From: Labia minor | Lineage: Eukaryota > Arthropoda > Insecta > Dermaptera > Spongiphoridae | Reading direction: 5' to 3' | DNA: 64,000 nucleotides | Assembly (NCBI GenBank): GCA_963082975.1 | Contig: OY720344.1 | Location: forward strand, 11,023,580-11,087,579 | Shown here: one piece after another, positions 11,161 through 23,164 of the stretch | How positions within the stretch are numbered: position 1 is the stretch's first letter | Layout of the letters: every line of letters starts with the position of its first letter | Notes under the pieces: generated by a model | Database searches by the model: none | What the model was told of the DNA's origin: nothing | Seen by the model: only the letters and a program-made list of their open reading frames with translations | Made by a program: the position numbers and the translations under genes

Positions 11161-11472
11161 TCTATATATATAAAAAAGGTTTTTGTCTGCACATTGCTCA
11201 GAATTTAAAATTTTTTGCAGACCTTTCATGATCTTTGGAAGCCAAAAGTGAGTTTAGAATTTTTTATATTTGTCTGTCTGACCGAAAAATTTTGACGTTA
11301 ATTATATCACAGTATTCTTACATATCTCTATGAATGTTTTATGTAATATACTGATTGAAACAAATGAAAACCTTTTACTACTGTCAAGCAAATACTATGT
11401 ACCACTCGGGGGTACAGGGGGCGGAGCCCCCGTCTAGGTGTGAAGAGCGCCGAAGGCGCTCTGAGCAGCTAG
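11161..11472 (+). mobile_element. F3 mini-Helitron, complete, 312 bp
   Basis: Complete non-autonomous Helitron. An A precedes the 5' TCTATATATATAAAAAAGG. Near the 3' end are GGGGGCGGAGCCCCC and the hairpin GAGCGCCGAAGGCGCTC, and it ends CTAG followed by T. It is an internally deleted form of the copy at 9300-10986, lacking the LINE-derived part. No target-site duplication is present, as expected for Helitrons. Confidence 0.88.
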
Positions 11473-12600
11473 TATATATATATATTTATGCTTAATTTAT
11501 TAAATAAATATTTTGCAAGGGTTATAAGTAGATTTTTATTGGTAAAAATGCTAAGAAAAGTTGACTTTTAAGTAATATAAATTTGTATTAGCCAATCTGT
11601 TAATGAACTGACTGATCGTCATAAAATTCAAGCATTTTTAGTTATCATTCTCATTTGAATGAATCAAAGATAAATATGAATACATTACATTTAAGTAACT
11701 TAACTAGAGAGTGATCACTTTAATCTTCATTTTGCAAATGATTGTTTTGTATAAGAAAAAATGAGATATTAAAGATGTATCTGTTTACCCCTGAAACTTA
11801 TGCAACCGAATAAAAACTAAAATTTTTAATTGATATTTCACGAATAGATTATTCAACAATAAAACAAAAGCATTTCTTGAGTTATGTAAAAATAGATAAA
11901 TATTATTTTTGTAATATTCATTTATATTAAATTTCTTTTTGTATTAATTTAACTTAACCAATTTTTGACTCCTATTTTTTCAACTGATTTCATCTGCTAA
12001 ATACCATTTTTATTTTGTCCCTGTATCTTGTCTTCTTCATCTTGATCATTAATTTTAATTGATGAGCTATCATCATTAAAATATGTTTTGATACTTTGAT
12101 CGCAATCTTATTTTTGAATCCAACATGATATTTAATTTCCTTTCATTGGAATCAATGAAATCTATGATCCATATTTTGTATTTTAATAATTTTCTTTTAA
12201 ATCAAGTATTTAATTTAAAATGGCATATGTTATTTCAAAAATATTTTAATATCATTCAAGAAAATTAATCTTTTTCTTTTTAATGAAAGTTTTTTTTTCA
12301 CACTCTCTATAATTAAATAAATGATTTAACATGTAAAAGTCAATTTTTTTGGACAACTATTATTAAGGTTTTCTTTTCTGTAAATTATTTCGTCCTTAAC
12401 ATGTCACATCGTTGTTCCTAATTTTTCGATTTGATTATTTCCTTATCGATATTTTTCCTAGACTTGTTTTTATTTTATCTATTGACAATAACATGTGAGT
12501 GAATATAGAATAGAATAATAATCTATAGTGATTATTATTGTTTTTTTGTTTTTGGAACATGATAAAAAAAAAAAAAAGAAGTTGAACATTAATCGTTTTA
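11473..12600. other. AT-rich DNA; source of a copied 120-bp patch
   Basis: Mostly AT-rich without genes. The stretch 11935-12055 was copied into 13233-13324 (see there). Nothing else recognised. Confidence 0.5.
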
Positions 12601-12910
12601 GACAATTTAAATGGCGCCTGGGTGCCTCGGATGAAGACATTTCGTTGCTATTTTTATTTTCATTACATTAGACACTTTCTGTTTAGGTCGTGGATTGAGG
12701 AACTGGGAGAATGGTAGGGGCAGGGGGGCAACAACCAAGCATCGTGCCTCGACTCGTAATTCAATTTAAGTGACAATTTGTTCGATGGGCCTCTGCCAGC
12801 CAACCATCCTCTTTCCCAAAGACGGACGCCCCGAGTAATTTCTTTACACAAGTTGTGATTTTCCAGACTCTCATCGAAATACCACTGGGATTTCGATTGC
12901 TCTTTAAAAA
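12601..12910. other. GC-richer islet
   Basis: About 300 bp of GC-richer DNA in AT-rich surroundings, with no recognisable ORF; a 62-codon minus-strand ORF has no motif. It is a candidate conserved non-coding element. The judgement rests on composition alone. Confidence 0.3.
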
Positions 12911-13108
12911 TCCAAACCCTTCTAATATATTAACGAAATCATTGTATATATAGTAGTAGTTCCTTTTTCACTTTTCAACAAATAATTTTTATCAAATTTG
13001 TCTTATCATTTATAATTAAGAACCCATTTAAAACAACATTAAAATAAATATATTATTTTTTTTTTTTTTTAATTTTAACATTCTATAAATTAAAAAATTT
13101 TAAACAAT

Positions 13109-13453
13109 TATTATTATTATTATATATGAATAGCTATATTAATTTTTCTACATTTTGTTATTTATTTATTTATTTATTTTGATAATTATTCATTAACTTC
13201 TACTAATAATTCATTTTACCAGATAAAATAAATTTTTGTATTAATTTAACTTAACCAATTTTTGACTCCTATTTTTTCAACTAAATACCATTTTTATTTT
13301 GTCCCTGTATCTTGATCATTAATTATTATTATTATCATTATTATTATTATTATATATATGAATAGCTATTTTAATTTTTCTACATTTTGTTATTTATTTA
13401 TTTATTTATTTTGATAATTATTCATTAACTTCTACTAATAATCCATTTTACCA
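13109..13453. repeat. Direct repeat pair flanking a copied patch
   Basis: Segments 13109-13221 and 13338-13453 are near-identical direct repeats (ATGAATAGCTAT through CATTTTACCA). Between them, 13233-13324 is a copy of 11935-12055 missing two short internal pieces, each bounded by short direct repeats (one of them ATCTTG). The layout suggests template switching during replication rather than transposition. Confidence 0.7.
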
Positions 13454-13739
13454 TAAAAATATACCTGTTTATTATTATTATTATTATTATTATTATTTTA
13501 AAAATGGATCGACAATTTCTAATAGGTCATTAATAGATTAATAATATAGATTACTAAATGTTATATTAATATAGTATACTAAAAATATAGCAATTAGAAT
13601 ATAAAAAAAATCATGGAAAAATTATTGAATATATTACTATTAAAAAAAAAAAAATTTTGGATTTATAAAAACTCTTTTGTTAGTGGTTGGTACAGGATTT
13701 TCATTTGAAATTTTTTTCTATATTGAAAATGTCTAGGAA

Positions 13740-14070
13740 ATGAATGGAAGGCAAGTGTTGTTGTTGTTCTCAGTGTAATAATTGATGGGCTGTTGTCTGG
13801 TGAAATCCCGCAATCAGCCAGACTCTCTGTTCCCTCTATCGAGGCTGGTCATCTCCTCCTGATCTGGTTTCGACTTTCGCGACCGCCGCCCGGTTCTCTC
13901 GATTCATTCTTCTCTTTCGAGGCCAAATTCCATTGCAAGATGTCCAGAGGAGGAAACGGCACCCGCACTTGGCGACAACGCCTTCTTGACCTCTTTGCGC
14001 TTTAATTAACTGGATCAGCCGAACCCTTCTTTCGGATTCACACGAATCCAATCCATCCATCATAATCTAA
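13740..14070. other. GC-richer islet
   Basis: About 330 bp distinctly richer in G and C than its flanks. Short ORFs on both strands (13793-14005 and 13836-14063) overlap each other and show no family features, so coding is unlikely. Candidate conserved non-coding or regulatory element. Confidence 0.3.
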
Positions 14071-15534
14071 GTTAACTAACATATTCCAATTACTTCTCTT
14101 CTCTTGACTAAACAATCTCATAGATTTGCTATTCGATTTTAAAAGCAAAACTAATTGTGTAACTTCTAAAAAGAAAAAAACATAAATTACAAATGTAGAT
14201 CAGGTATGTTATGTTTTTTTTTTTTTATTTTTAGAAAATTCCTTTTAAGATTAATTATATTCATTTATTATTTTCATTTGTATAAGTATTAGAAAAGAAA
14301 AAAGAAAAAAAATTAAAAAATTATAATTTGGTCACAAATTTTCTATTGTATCGCCAATATATCTTAGAAGAATGAATGATATGAATGAATGATACATCTA
14401 ACACATCTACATATGTAAAAAATTTTATAATATTTCTAAATTTTATACTCACAATTTTATAATAATATTATCTTTCCCCCTCCTCATATAAATATGAGTA
14501 GTGAGGAAAATCTTTTTATTCTATTTTACTATTGAGTATTATTATTGATTTTACATTGTACAGTGTAATTAATGTTTTTACTGGTTTGTCACTCTGTGCC
14601 GTTATTTATTTTGCCTTGTGCTTAGTGCAATAATAATTTGTTTTAATTATAATATACAAAGATTGTAAGGGTTATTTATCTATTAATTATAAATTAACTT
14701 AAACTCTAATGGTATTTTTTAATCAAATTATCAATTCTAACCCTGTTGGCTAATTTTAAATAAATTAATAATATAAATAAATTCTAAAGATATATGGTGT
14801 AGATTTTCTCAATAAGGGATTATATAAAGGAAAAATATAGTAATTTCCTTAATTAATTTATATACATATTTAAATTAATCCTAAAGAAGAGGAAGAAGAA
14901 GAAGTAGTAAATGACTGTGAAATTAAAGTAGACATCATTTTTCTTCGTCATTTTATTGGTTGATAACTTTAGAATATTTACTAGAAGATAATTAATGTCA
15001 AAGGTGTTTTTTTTTATTTCATGGAATTTGAACGGGAACATTACAATTTAAATTAAAATAATAGTTTTATCTATAATAACGTACTTCTTAGAAAAGATAG
15101 ATAAACTTTATATACAAAAAGGAAATAAAATAAATTTCAAGTAAACAATTTCCATTTTTACTTAGATAAAAATAAGTTATTTGTAATTTTCATTAGGAAG
15201 GTACTAATCGTATTCATTTAAAAATATTTAAAATTTCAAAAAATAAACAAATAAATTGATTAACAATGGAACATTTCTCATTTACAAATTTAATTATTAT
15301 TATATTTATTTAGGTATGTGATTTCTTTTCTCATAATACAAAATACATGATGCACAAATAGGAAAAAAACACATTTTAATGATTTACTTATATAACCTAA
15401 AAAAAACTATTATATTTTATAATTTTTCTTTTAATTTAAATATTTACTTTTTTTAAATTAATAAAAAAACCCAGAAATTTAATAATATCTTATTAATTTA
15501 TCTTCTTCGATTTCTCATATTAGTTTTAGAAAAT
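14071..15534. other. AT-rich intergenic DNA
   Basis: Homopolymers and A/T-rich sequence; no recognisable gene or repeat termini. Confidence 0.6.
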
Positions 15535-16120
15535 CTGGAGTGTCTCCACTCAACTATCTCGCAATTTTGAATTGGATTAATTAACATATATTATATTTAA
15601 ATTAAATTTAATTAATTAAATTATAAATTAAAATTAATAAATCTATATCAAACCAGCGCGTGTTTGGATCTTTGTTAATGGCACCACATCACGTGCTGGT
15701 GCGTGATTTGCAGTCTTAAAAAATTAATTCCGGTACTTTCAGCGATTCAATCAAGCTGAAATTCTATATATAGCAGTTTTATACAATTTTTAATCATGTG
15801 AAAAACTATCAAACATATATCTTTATTTTTACGGTCAGTTTATAAGAAAAAAAATGATAACGTGGTAGGTAATGGTCTTCTTCCGAATGAGTTACATTTA
15901 TCAAAAGTTGATAAATTACTACGAATTTTGAATAATCCCCGTCTATCAAATTTCATTATTCTAGCTCAAACCGTTTTGTTTAAATCTTGTCTACATACAG
16001 ACACACAGACATTTTTCTCAACCTTAGTGAAAATGATTCAGGGACCTTCAAAACGTATAGAAACATCAAAATCTCGACATCGAAAATTTTCATGATCGCA
16101 ATACTATCTCTGGCGAGAGT
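15535..16120 (-). mobile_element. F1 element, Helitron2/Helentron-like, near-complete
   Basis: Minus-strand copy of the most frequent repeat in the window. The 3' stem-loop end (reads CTGGAGTGTCTCCACTC on the plus strand) lies at 15535 and the 5' end, with ACTCTCGCC, at 16120. The sub-terminal inverse motif is retained, with one deletion in the 5' copy. A CA-rich tract lies inside. An ORF at 15862-16095 falls wholly within it and is not a gene. Confidence 0.75.
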
Positions 16121-16489
16121 AAAAAAGGAATAAATAGAAATAAATCAAAATTTTTAACATTTTTCTAATTTATTTATTTATTAGAATATTTACATTTAAT
16201 AGATACCAGTATATTTTTGTTTTTAACCCCATCTACATATATTATTTTGATTTTATAAGCATATAAAGTGACAAAAAAGATGTTTGTATCTGAAATCTTA
16301 TTGAAAGAGATTTTAATTGTTTGGATACACTATTTATCATTTCCGGATAGTCGTTTGGATTACTCCTGTATTCGTTTGATCTGATACCTTCAGGACAATT
16401 AATAAAAAAATATGATCCCTCAATTATTTCTTTTTTAATCCAATCATTTCATTTTTTTTTTTTTTTTTTTTTTTAATGGTAAAATCCTG

Positions 16490-16885
16490 CCGACAAATCA
16501 TTTCGACTGTTTCGATTGAATTGTATCTATTGGATTGTAATGGTGGGAACTGGCAGGGCCGGTGATCCAAGTCGAGGCGAGCGTTAATGCCCCTCGATCG
16601 GGATCCATTTCCTGCATGTCACTCGTAGGCGTCTTTGCAGATAGCCTAATAGCTCGAACTGGAATGGAACTCCTCTGGACAATCTGCACGCGATGGAGAC
16701 TGGGTCCTGGCAATGAACTCTCCAGGGCCGGTTCCAGGATGATCCGGGATCCAGTCACGATTCGCGACGTCTCTGCTTTTCCAACTGGATCACATACAAC
16801 CGCCGCCCCCGCCTCTTGTCCCGTTCTGCTCTTGAACTTGATTCTCCCCACCAGCGACTCTCTCTTCCATGACATGAGATAAAAT
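16490..16885. other. GC-rich islet with ORFs on both strands
   Basis: A sharply bounded GC-rich block flanked by long T-runs (16449-16475 and 16898-16924). ORFs of 125 codons (minus, 16498-16875) and 106 codons (plus, 16562-16882) overlap completely, which is what a short GC-rich block gives by chance. Neither resembles a family, and no splice context is evident. Candidate conserved non-coding element; an exon cannot be excluded. Confidence 0.3.
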
Positions 16886-17876
16886 GCATGCCTTTATTTT
16901 TTTTTTTTTTTTTTTTTTTTTTTTATTTAGTCTTTTAAATTGTCTCTACTCCATTGATCGATGAGAAAGCAAATTATTATAACAGATTTTGAAGGGCTTA
17001 TTAGAAAATCTTCCTTTGGCGCCCATTTTTTTTTTTTTTTTTTTTTTTTTTATTAATTTATTTTTTTCTCTTAATAAAGAAATAACAAACAGAAAAAAAA
17101 ACAAACATTAAAATTACTTATATTACTAGAATATATAAATTGTAAATTATCACTTCATGTTTGGCATTCATATACATAAAAGGATATACTATATGCATAT
17201 ACTCGTATATAAATGTATATAATTTAATTTCCAAATTGATTATCAATTATCCTATTAAAATTATAAATATTTCAATCGTTAAGTTGAATGAAATATATAC
17301 AAATCCATTATCATTTCTCGTTTTGGAATATAAATCTTGAATAGTGCAAAGCACAATGATATTGAAAAAAAAATATATTGAAACCTAAATTAATGGAATT
17401 GTTTTAGTCCTTATTTGAAAAGTTGCAAGTTGTAAGATACAGAAATGAAAAAAATGAAATAAATATTCTACAAATCACAACGTTTTGATAAAATTAATAT
17501 TTCATGAAATTGATTTATATTTAATAATTAATTAAATAAATATTTATAATAATTTAGTATTTTATCTATCAGTTTAAATATAAATATATATAATATATAA
17601 TTAGTGCAAATATATATATATATATATAAGGATAAATTAAATAATTAATTTTGTATATGTATTTTTAGAAAGTTGATTTTATTTTAGTTAAACTAATAAC
17701 TAATTGAGGAAATAAAATTAAACAATATAGAATACTTAGAAATTGATAAGATAATTTAGAGAAAATAGAACGACATTTTCCTTTTTACGAATATAATAAA
17801 TATATGAATGAAATATTAAAATTTTATAGAGATCGGCTCTTATTTTCCCATTTGAATTTTATCATAGATCTTGAGA
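16886..17876. other. AT-rich DNA with long T-runs
   Basis: Two T-runs (about 16898-16924 and 17027-17051) and an AT-only tract near 17585-17630. No gene seen. Confidence 0.6.
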
Positions 17877-18190
17877 ATGTAAACAATTAATGGAAACCTT
17901 GAACCATAAAACATAAAGAATTCACAAAATATAAAGTAAATAACAGTTGAAACTGCAATTGATTAATAATTTATGAAATCAAAAATTATAAATTAAGATC
18001 TAAATATATTTGAGATATATTATTTAATTTATTTTTATCTTTAAAATAAATAAATAATAATTATTAAATTTGCATTGCTCATAAAGACAAGAGTTTAATT
18101 CGATATATCAATTCATTTTTATAGTAAGTATCTTATACTACCAGTAAAACATCAGTAAGTTTTGTAGTTTTTCAACTACTTTCATATTTT
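17877..18190 (+). repeat. R6 repeat, copy 1
   Basis: About 310 bp from ATGTAAACAATTAATGGAAA to the TAAGTTTTGTAG region is matched at 47546-47865 with few differences. The downstream fragment ATTTATCGAGAAAACAAA also recurs (18967 and 47910), but here about 0.7 kb of GC-richer sequence intervenes (18241-18845). Both R6 copies lie upstream of an F1 element in the same orientation. No coding. Confidence 0.7.
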
Positions 18191-18240
18191 ATTTATTATC
18201 TAGGTATTATCTAATTTCTTTATAAATTATTTATTAAATT

Positions 18241-18845
18241 ATATATATAAAAACCTCTGACTTTGTACGTCCTACGCAAGGACAACGCCTATCAAGCCGG
18301 TTATATCAATGAGGTGTCCTATGATCAGTAGAACGGGTCCTCTCAACCTTTACCTTGATTTTCTTGATCGGAGGCGCTATCAAGTACCTTTTCCCCAATG
18401 TTGTTCCCGGAGGCTGAGTTGTCTCGGTCCCATAGACCCCAGCTAGGGAAATTCCCTTGCCAGACCCGGGACTTGAGCCCGGGACCAGGGGGGGGGACTC
18501 TCTTATGGGTCCACTTGAAACACAGTTTCGCTTGTTCGCAGCTCTAGAAGCGCTGCTGGCACTAATTTTAATTCATTTTAAATATCGTAAATATCTGACA
18601 GCTTACATCCGCTAATCCGCTGCGATTCGCTTGTATTCGCTATGACCTGACGCCGTCCAATTGCGTGCAATATGGTTCCTAGAGCAAGTATAATTAATAT
18701 AATTTTTTTCTCAATTAGTTCGTGTTCGCATCCCTATGAATGTAGTGGCGCTAAACGCAGTTTCAAAATTTAACATTGCCTGTCCCTGCCCTGCCCGGGA
18801 CCATGTGAATGTGATGCAGGTTCGCTACCTACACACCCAATGACG
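18241..18845. mobile_element. GC-rich chimeric repeat insertion
   Basis: A 600-bp block unlike its flanks, beginning ATATATATAAAAACCTCTGA (a Helitron-like start) and ending in an AT-repeat. It contains a C-rich segment with the palindromic phrase CCCGGGACTTGAGCCCGGG, whose reverse strand includes a B-box-like GCTCAAGTCCC. It interrupts sequence that is contiguous in the R6 copy at 47546-47935, so it is an insertion. The family is not recognised and its 3' end is undefined. Confidence 0.45.
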
Positions 18846-19226
18846 TCTTCATATATATATATATAAATATATATTATTAATAAATTTAATATATAAAAAA
18901 TTAAAAATATTAACAAAGAAATCTTAATCAAATTTTTAATTAATAATTCATATTTTTTAAAAATTTATCGAGAAAACAAATATTATAAATCTTTTACAAT
19001 ATAATTGAATTGAAATATTTGACTTTTAAGGACTTTATTTATTTTATTAAAAAAAAATTGGCAAAATTATAGGTGAAAGGAGGATTTGAAATATAAGTAT
19101 ACTAAGCTGCTCTCTTTTTTTTAATCAAATATAAATAAATTTTTCTTTATATTTTCCACAAGCATTTTCATATATAAAAATAATACGAATAATAATAATA
19201 ATATTAATAAAACATAATCAATTTTT

Positions 19227-19856
19227 ACTATCTCGCCAGAGATAGTATTGCGATCATGAAAATTTTCGATGTTGAGATTTTGATGTTTTTATACGTTTTG
19301 AAGGTTCCTGAATCATTTTCACTAAGGTTGAGAAAAATGTCTGTGTGTGTGTATGTGTGTGTGTATGTGTGTATGTGTGTATGTGTGTATGTATGTAGGC
19401 AAGATTACGCAAAAACGGTTTGAGCTAGAATGATGAAATTTGGTACATGGACATTATTCAAAATTCATAGTTTTCTATCAACTTTTGAGAAATGTAGCTC
19501 AACCGGAAGAGGGTCATTACCTACAACGTTTTGATTTTTTTTCCTCTAAAGTGACCGTAAAAATAAAGATATATGTTTGATAATTTTTCACATGATTAAT
19601 AATTATATAAAACTGCTATATATAGAATTTCAGCTTGATTGATTCGCTGAAATTACCAGAATTAATTTTTTAACACTGAAAATCTCACGCGTCAACACGT
19701 GACGTGGTGCCATCAACAAAAAGCCAAACATGCGCTGGTTTAATATTTATTATTTATTATTTATAATTTATAATTAATTAAATTTAATTTAAATATAATA
19801 TATTATGTTATTTAATCCAATTCAAATTGCGAGATAGTCGAGTGGAGACACTCCAG
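19227..19856 (+). mobile_element. F1 element, Helitron2/Helentron-like, reference copy
   Basis: Best-preserved copy, 630 bp. It starts ACTATCTCGCCAGAGATAG (which can itself form a hairpin) after a T-run. A TG/TATG microsatellite follows about 110 bp in, then a conserved body. It ends GCGAGATAGT plus CGAGTGGAGACACTCCAG. GCGAGATAGT is the exact inverse of the first ten bases but lies 18 bp inside the 3' end, beyond which is a short stem-loop. Asymmetrical inverted repeats, a 3' hairpin, an internal microsatellite, T-rich insertion sites and no coding capacity match non-autonomous Helitron2/Helentron (HINE/DINE-1-type) elements. Confidence 0.75.
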
Positions 19857-21490
19857 CTAATTTTTATTTATTTTAATTAAATTAAAAAAGTTCTATTCAC
19901 GTAAGTTGATATTCGATTCACAAGATATTAACTCTTTCCCTTCCCCCTCCCTCCCCCCTATACCTCCCACTCCCCTCACTTCTGGCATCAGAAGTTGAGT
20001 ATAATTTCCGTTATTAATCCGCAACTAGTATTATTAAATAAAATGAAATGTACGAGTGTTAAGCGGGAGTTTTTATGAGTTGATTTTATAACTTGTGGAA
20101 GAATTCTGGATATTATTTAAAATACCCCTTTCATTACTAACAAAGTTAATAATTGGTTGTGCAAATAAGACGAGTGAAACAGATTGTTCAATATTACAGA
20201 TTTTTAGATTACAACATTTAATCAAATAACCAAGGGATGATTTTAATAATGATAGCTTTGCTATAAAATTTGCTATCATTCTCTTCCCCCCCCACACTCT
20301 ATCCTCTTTCTCTTTCACTCTCTCTCTATCATCTTTATTTTTAATTCCGGAACTTTTCTTCAAGCTCGAGGGTTGAGGGATGATTTTATTAAATGATATC
20401 TTTTTTAAGACAATTTTAACCTATTTAATCGGTTCGTATGGTAATTAGCATAAAAAGTAAAATGATATTAAAAATACGAGTGACGAAGCAATCCATTTCA
20501 CAAGTTTTAAAAAATTTAGCAACTTGAGCATTTACTTTTGTATTGGTTTAAAAGATGAATAAAAATTATAAGGATTTATTTAATTAATTATATTTTAAAT
20601 GGAAATATTTTATTTCAATATTTAAATTATAGAATGGAAATCATTTTTATTTTTTGCAAATAAAAATCAATAATGACAAAATCATATCAATAAAATTTGC
20701 AATGACAAATTGAAAAAATAAAAGAAAAATGTTATAAGTTTATAGTAATTTATATATATAATTTAAATAATAATAAAAAATTGAAAAAAGGATGAAATTA
20801 ACTAAAAAGATAATTTATTACATTTTCATCTTCTTCTCATTATTGAATTCAAATAAAGAAGAAACCAATTCAATTTGAATCCCTAAAATTTCAAATTAAC
20901 ATTTTTTATAAATGAATTTAGAATCCAATAATAATTACACTAGCAATGAATCCAAGAAAACACTGAAAATAATGTTTAAAAATAGTAGGCAATAAATTCA
21001 ACTCATTTATTTTATAACGTAAATGATAAAATTCTACTTTTAGTAATCGTAAAAAATAATAGTTAAGTAAATAGCATGTTTTGAAGGCCAAGCAACTAGA
21101 CGCCAATTCTTTAGCTAATTATTACTTCAATATACCTATCTATACATAGTCTATTCTCTATTAGTATGAATATATATATATATATATATTTAAATTTAAA
21201 TAACGATAGAGTCTCCATGAGTAGTAACGGTGTTTTATCAGATTCATTCAAGCGTATGATAGGAGAGAAACTGTATTCTCATCAATAATTTTCTAATCTC
21301 AAGTGGCAACTTAAATAAGGTTTAAAGAAATTTCGACTATTTAAATTAATTAATGTGTTTCAATTTAGATTATTACCAAAAACCATTTATTTATGTTTTG
21401 TAAATTTATTTTATTTTAATAATTTCTTTACAAATATTTGAAAAAGAATTAAAAATAATCAACTTTTTTTTTTTATTGATAATTTTTTTT
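19857..21490. other. AT-rich DNA with polypyrimidine tracts
   Basis: Contains C/T-only tracts at about 19930-19980 and 20278-20330. The 96-codon (20073-20363) and 62-codon (20918-21106) minus-strand ORFs show no family features. Nothing else recognised. Confidence 0.5.
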
Positions 21491-21502
21491 ATTTTTTAAC
21501 AA

Positions 21503-21696
21503 TAGAATTATAAATATAAATTCTGTGTGATAAGATTCTTGATCAGAGACCGAAACGTTGACGTTTTTGTGGAAAAAAACGAAGATAATAGATTTTTATT
21601 GTTTATCTTCACTTCCTTCCTTCACTGGCTGCCCACCAATTTCCAGTTCTCTGATAGAATTAAAATAAAATTACAAATATGCAAGATAATATATGT
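21503..21696 (+). repeat. R8 repeat, copy 1, retroelement 3'-like
   Basis: Nearly identical to 25090-25287. Contains GACCGAAACGTTGAC and, further on, CTTCCTTCCTTCACTGGCTG. A CCGAAACGTTG motif is common near the ends of arthropod retroelements with hammerhead-like RNAs, but no convincing stem is visible here. A short ORF (21527-21709) overlapping it is not considered coding. Confidence 0.5.
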
Positions 21697-21718
21697 ATAT
21701 ATAATATAATATAATATA

Positions 21719-22051
21719 CCGACGGTTTTAAATAAATTAATTTCGAGCTACCTTTAGCTTTAGTGTGAACCCTTCCCTTCCTATCGCCGATCGGTAATTC
21801 TACCACTTTCGGTTTCCGGATAGTTGATCAATTCATCATACTGATGCATTAAGTAAATATGCCAAATTTTATCAAAATCCGTTGAGCCCTTCAACCTGGA
21901 CACACTGACGGACGGACGGACGGACAGACATCATGTTAAAAATACTTTTTTCTGTAAAAAAAAATGCATGATTCGTGGAGATATGTAAAAATTTCCACAT
22001 GTAAAATTTGGTGTTAAAACAATACCTCCCTTACAAGTATCGTCGATCGGT
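21719..22051 (-). mobile_element. F2 element, minus strand
   Basis: The 5' start ACCGATCGACGATAC reads leftward from 22051, then the conserved body (AAATTTTACATGTGG, ATGCATGATTCG on the plus strand, and a GGACGGACGGACGGACAGAC tract). It ends at the ACCGTCGG motif at 21719, lacking the terminal stem-loop. A second internal start-like motif (ACCGATCGGCGATAGG, about 21800) is shared with the copies near 25000 and 25576. Confidence 0.6.
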
Positions 22052-22229
22052 AAAAATGTATCTCTCAAATATATTCTTTTTCTTTCAGTTTTTTCATCAA
22101 ATATAGGATATTTTAGTGAATTTAAAAAATAAATGATTTCATTTCACACCGTCAAAATATTAATTAAAGAAAATAATCTGTTTAGTATTTTTATGTTTTA
22201 ATTTATTAAATAATTTAAATAATTTATAA

Positions 22230-22500
22230 CGATGCAAAAGAAGCGTGTTTCTTTTGTTGATGTACTGGTTGTTTGTGTTTTGTGTCATCGTTTGTTCTTC
22301 ATAAAGGAGATGCCACTCTGCAGCTTAAAACATTCCCAGAAAATGTAGGCTAAACAAACCAGTGTTCTCTTAATGGACCCCAAATTTTCGAATGGGCAAA
22401 CCCCTCCGCCCGCCTTAATTATAGGTTATTAGGATTACGACCCACCCTTTAACGACCACTCTTTGCCTACCTCTTCTCTTACAATGTAAATATTTTGCTA
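22230..22500. other. GC-richer islet
   Basis: About 270 bp with balanced base composition between AT-rich flanks; no ORF. Candidate conserved non-coding element. Confidence 0.28.
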
Positions 22501-23160
22501 TAATCGTTAAACTCATGAATATTTGAATTCGGTATACAGATCGTTTTTTTAATACCACCTTTTATTATCATTTAACAATAAAATGAACTCACGGATGAAT
22601 ATGAGTTTGATTCCGGTTTTCTTAAACAAAAAAACAAAAAAAAAAAAAAAATTTGAATAAAAAAAATAAATTTTAAATAAATTGTATATAAAAAGAAAAA
22701 TGTTTTTTTTCTTTTTATACAATTTTTAAATTTTGACAGTGACTGATGTCTTTTTTAAATTATTATCTCAAACCATTTTTAATGTAGAAAAAAATTTATT
22801 TTAATTATAATTTTCTTTTCAACTGATAAGATAGCATAACCTAGTCATTAATGCTATACATATACCAAATAAGAAATATTTAGCCTAGAAAGTGGAGATA
22901 AAAATGAGAGCAATTGCAAATTTACAATTTTCTATCTCTTAATAAAATTATGAATAAAATATTAAACATGAAAATAAATTTAGTGGTAACAAGGTGAAAT
23001 TTTGAGAAAAGAATAAAAAGATAAAAAGAAAATGGTATATTTTTCTAAAATATAAAAATATATGCCTAAATGAATTAATTAATTACTTTAAATTAAATTT
23101 TAAAAACAATTTTAGTAGATATTAATTCACAATATATTATAGGTATATGGTAACGCGTAA
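22501..23160. other. AT-rich DNA
   Basis: Long A- and T-runs (near 22620-22700); no recognisable feature. Confidence 0.6.
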
Positions 23161-23164
23161 CCAT

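Noticed and set aside
15862-16095. 77-codon ORF; also 31005-31220 and 30994-31182
   Set aside because: All fall inside F1 repeats and are not conserved as frames between copies.
16498-16882. Overlapping 125- and 106-codon ORFs on opposite strands
   Set aside because: A short GC-rich block naturally lacks AT-rich stops on both strands. No family motif or splice context supports either.
19927-19981. Polypyrimidine tract as a splice acceptor region
   Set aside because: No exon with an open, feature-bearing frame follows it.
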